This document shows positions 61,254 to 64,000 of a stretch of DNA of 64,000 nt, in pieces; the first letter of the stretch is position 1, and each line of letters starts with the position of its first letter. The notes beneath the pieces were generated by a model. That model did not search any database, was not told where the DNA came from, and saw only the letters and a list, made by a program, of their open reading frames with translations. The stretch spans positions 62,001 through 126,000 of the forward strand of contig NZ_FOJU01000001.1 in assembly GCF_900111875.1 (NCBI RefSeq). Direction: 5' to 3'. This DNA comes from Poseidonocella pacifica (lineage in GTDB: Bacteria > Pseudomonadota > Alphaproteobacteria > Rhodobacterales > Rhodobacteraceae). Made by a program: the position numbers and the translations under genes.

Positions 61254-64000
61254 TTATGAACTCTGCTGAGGAGCTTTGTCAGTGTAGGTCGCGGCAAAGA
61301 CAGTCTCAGAAAGCCACTTCTTGAAAGACGGGTTGTCGCTGAACTGCTTGAAAAGCTCAGTATGATCTGACAGCAGCTCGATTACCGCGCGCTCTAGGGC
61401 TTTGTCGTGCTCGATACGAGCGTTCTGCTTGTCCGAGTTTTGCATTGCGTTCTGGTAGGCCTTGTCAGCCGCGACCTTGGTGGGCAATTCCTCGGCGATT
61501 ACCTTCCCGATCTTGTCAGCGTCCTTCCAGTCGATGTTGCCGAACATTTCATTGAACGTTTTCAGGATGTTACTCAATAGGTCGAGCTCAGGCTCCGGCT
61601 TGCGACCGCCTCCTCCCAATGGAACTGGCCCGATTTCCGCGTCGGCATCGGGAAGTGCAATCGACATAGTCGCCTGCGCCTCTACCCGATAGCTGTCCAT
61701 GTCGATTGCTTCCAGAATGCCTTTTGACAGATCTTGCTCCTCGGGCGCCGGCAATTTCGGTGTGAGGAAGTTCAGGAAAATTGAGAGCTTCTCCCACTCC
61801 GCGTTCGTATAGGGCAGGATTGCCGCCAGGAAACCGTAGGTGCGCGTGAAAGCCTTCGCCTTACCTTTGAAGTCGACTTGCCCATCTTCATCGAGGTCGG
61901 CCTTGTAGACTGCGACGCACGCATCGAGTATCGGGTCGAGCTTGTCGCGGTCGGCGCCGGAAAGATAAAGCGCCACGAGGTCCTCAACCTGTTCCCACGA
62001 ATAGACCTGATAGCCATCGAGCCGCGCTTTCAGGTCGTGCAACTTGTTCGGGTCGGTCTCCTCGCTCAGGATCGTCGTGCGGTAATAATCCTCGAACGAC
62101 GCCTTGATCCCATCAACGTCGTTCATGAAATCCAGCACGAAGGTATCGTGCTTCTGCGGATGCGCCCGGTTCAAGCGCGACAGCGTCTGCACGGCCTTGA
62201 TACCGGAAAGCGTCTTGTCCACGTACATCGTGTGCAGCAGCGGCTCGTCGTAGCCGGTCTGGAACTTGTCGGCGACGATAAGGAAACGGTACGGATCCTT
62301 CTGGATTGTCTCCTCAATCTTGTTGCTGGGAAAGCCGTTAAGCGATGCCTCGGTGACTTTCTTTCCGCCATATTCATGCTCGCCCGAGAAGGCGACGATT
62401 GCCTGATATGGGCTCTTACGTTCCTTCAGATACTCCCCGAATGCGTGGAAATATTGGATAGCGCGATGAATCCCGCTGGTCACGACCATTGCGCGCGCCG
62501 CGCCGCCGATCTTGCGGTGGGCCATCACCTGGTCGTGGAAATGATCGACCATGATCTCCGCTTTCTTGCGGATTGCATGATCATGGGACTCGACGTAGCG
62601 CCGAAGCTTCTTTTGCGCCCGTTTGCTGTCAAATTGCGGATCATCCTCCACCGTCTTCATCAGGCGGTAGTAGCTTTCAACCGGAGTGTAGTGCTTCAGC
62701 ACGTCGAGGATAAAGCCCTCTTCGATGGCTTGTTTCATCGAGTAGTTATGGAAGGGGATGTGCCTGACCTTGCCGCCCTCAGGCACTGCCGTGCCGAAAA
62801 CCTCAAGCGTTTTGTTCTTTGGCGTGGCGGTAAAGGCGAAATAGCTCGCGTTCGGCAGGACCTTCTTGGCTTCCATAAGCCGATTGATGGTGTCTTCGAC
62901 CGTTTCTTCTTCGTCCTCGGCCCCATTCGCTGCGAGTGCAATGTTCATTTTCGCAGACGTTCGGCCGCCTTGGCTGGAATGCGCCTCGTCGATGATGATG
63001 GCGAAGTTTCGACCGCGATGGCTATCGCCGATCTCGTCCAGGATGAACGGAAATTTCTGTACTGTGGTGATGATGATCTTCTTGCCCTGCTGCAGGAACG
63101 TCCGCAGCTGCTGCGAGCCTTCGGTGACTGCGCCAACGATCGAGGACACTTGAGCGAACTGCTTGATGGTGTCGCGGATCTGCTTGTCGAGCACGCGGCG
63201 GTCGGTGACTACAATGACAGTGTCGAAGGTTGGTTTGCCGCGTGTCTCCAGCCCTATGAGCTGGTGACCGAGCCAAGCGATCGAGTTGCTTTTTCCTGAA
63301 CCCGCTGAATGCTGGATCAGGTACCGCCGTCCGGCACCTGCGGCCTCGGCATCCGCCAGCAGTTTGCGCACAACGTCCAGCTGATGGAAGCGCGGGAAGA
63401 GCTGTTTCGGTTTCTTTTTCTTGCCTCGCTCATCGGTCTCCTCAACCACCTGCGCATAGTTTTCAAGGATGTCGGTGAGGTCCCGCTTGGTCAGAATTTG
63501 CTTCCACAGATAATCGGTCTTCAAACCGTTAGGGTTCGGCGGATTGCCCGCGCCATCGTTCCAGCCCTTGTTGAACGGCAGGAACCAAGAGGCCTTCCCC
63601 TTCAGATGCGTACACATGCGCACCTCGTGGTCGTCGACGGCCCAATGAACGACGCAGCGGCCAAACTGGAACAGCAACTCTTTTGGGTCGCGGTCGCGCT
63701 TGTACTGCTCGACCGCATCCTCGACAGTCTGTTTGGTCAGGCTATTCTTCAACTCGAACGTGGAGATAGGCAGGCCGTTAATGAACACGGCGGCGTCGAG
63801 CGACAGTTTTGTTTCATCCTTGGAATAGTGCAACTGGCGCGTGACGCTGAATATATTGGCCGCGAACAGTTCCTCGGCCTTGGTGTTGCCGGGGGTGGGC
63901 GTGCCGAAGAACAGTTCGACCGAGCCTTGTCCATGCTTCACCCCGTTGCGCAGCACGTCGATCACACCGCGTTTCGCGATTTCACCCTGCAAACGGTGCA
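61254..64000 (-). CDS. hsdR: Type I restriction enzyme R subunit, 5' part outside window
   Basis: At least 915 residues. The frame is open to the right edge (the TTG at 63992 is internal), so the start is missing. N-terminal nuclease part: AAVFINGLPISTFELKNSLT (ExK of the PD-(D/E)xK fold). Helicase motifs: Walker A HSAGSGKSNSIAWL, FDTVIVVTDRRVLDKQIRDT, DEAH box IIIDEAHSSQGG, FTATPKN, and DKFQTGYDEPLLHTMYVDK. The C-terminal helical region (KAYQNAMQNSDKQNARIEHD) is of the EcoR124 kind. HsdR cuts foreign DNA together with HsdM and HsdS, which should lie beyond the window. Confidence 0.93.
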   Translation of the reverse strand, partial: HRLQGEIAKRGVIDVLRNGVKHGQGSVELFFGTPTPGNTKAEELFAANIFSVTRQLHYSKDETKLSLDAAVFINGLPISTFELKNSLTKQTVEDAVEQYKRDRDPKELLFQFGRCVVHWAVDDHEVRMCTHLKGKASWFLPFNKGWNDGAGNPPNPNGLKTDYLWKQILTKRDLTDILENYAQVVEETDERGKKKKPKQLFPRFHQLDVVRKLLADAEAAGAGRRYLIQHSAGSGKSNSIAWLGHQLIGLETRGKPTFDTVIVVTDRRVLDKQIRDTIKQFAQVSSIVGAVTEGSQQLRTFLQQGKKIIITTVQKFPFILDEIGDSHRGRNFAIIIDEAHSSQGGRTSAKMNIALAANGAEDEEETVEDTINRLMEAKKVLPNASYFAFTATPKNKTLEVFGTAVPEGGKVRHIPFHNYSMKQAIEEGFILDVLKHYTPVESYYRLMKTVEDDPQFDSKRAQKKLRRYVESHDHAIRKKAEIMVDHFHDQVMAHRKIGGAARAMVVTSGIHRAIQYFHAFGEYLKERKSPYQAIVAFSGEHEYGGKKVTEASLNGFPSNKIEETIQKDPYRFLIVADKFQTGYDEPLLHTMYVDKTLSGIKAVQTLSRLNRAHPQKHDTFVLDFMNDVDGIKASFEDYYRTTILSEETDPNKLHDLKARLDGYQVYSWEQVEDLVALYLSGADRDKLDPILDACVAVYKADLDEDGQVDFKGKAKAFTRTYGFLAAILPYTNAEWEKLSIFLNFLTPKLPAPEEQDLSKGILEAIDMDSYRVEAQATMSIALPDADAEIGPVPLGGGGRKPEPELDLLSNILKTFNEMFGNIDWKDADKIGKVIAEELPTKVAADKAYQNAMQNSDKQNARIEHDKALERAVIELLSDHTELFKQFSDNPSFKKWLSETVFAATYTDKAPQQSS

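Noticed and set aside
61878-63299. 473-codon plus-strand frame opposite hsdR
   Set aside because: Mirror of the restriction subunit; composition is that of an antisense shadow and no motif is seen.

Overview
The window reads as a marine-type alphaproteobacterium of the Rhodobacteraceae (roseobacter group). This is inferred from GC-rich coding, the N-type ATPase operon, the taurine and methylated-glycine catabolic genes, and an accessory block with IS debris and a Trb conjugation cluster. No rRNA, tRNA or CRISPR array was seen. Both outer genes run off the window: an atpC homologue at the left edge and hsdR at the right.

Layout. (1) 2-5050, plus strand: an N-type F1Fo-ATPase operon (atpC-Q-R-B-E-F-A-G) with overlapping or near-abutting genes, a b subunit that appears to carry a delta-like tail, and a rotor subunit with Na+-type ligands. 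(2) 5017-10482, minus strand: an XRE-cupin regulator followed by two FAD/GcvT-type dimethylglycine or sarcosine dehydrogenase-like genes, with a repeated 9-mer upstream of the regulator. (3) 10624-21421: a taurine module, tauR-tpa (minus) divergent from tauABC (plus), then an aldehyde dehydrogenase and a TauE/SafE-type exporter, then ridA and dadA. No sulfoacetaldehyde acetyltransferase (xsc) is present, so the arrangement fits taurine-nitrogen assimilation with sulfoacetate release.

(4) 21859-36466: a stress or low-oxygen block. It holds a Crp/Fnr-family regulator, small DUF3309 and CsbD proteins, an arginine deiminase operon (YfcC-type transporter, arcA, arcB, arcC), an NTF2-like protein, a membrane-anchored protein, a cupin, an SDR, a MacAB-type efflux operon and the cbpA-cbpM chaperone pair. 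Four YTGAT-N4-ATCAR-like palindromes lie in promoter positions here and suggest a shared regulon.

(5) 36467-43707: an insertion graveyard. A decayed IS3-family element is split by a decayed IS5-family element, a GGDEF/EAL protein with a haem-binding CxxCH sensor follows, and an IS630-family transposase is broken by a stop codon and a frameshift. (6) 43960-51333: a 2079-residue secreted RHS/YD-repeat protein with seven DxNxD...C-x8-C repeats and a C-terminal HEQGH metallopeptidase-like tip, followed at once by an exported OmpA-domain protein. This pair is the best candidate here for an undescribed system. (7) 51704-61125, minus strand: trbBCDEJ(K)LFGI plus a DUF2274 gene, the mating-pair-formation part of an integrative conjugative element or plasmid, with trbI frameshifted. 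(8) 61254-64000: a type I restriction R subunit, cut by the window edge.

All functions are read from sequence patterns and family memory. No database search was run.
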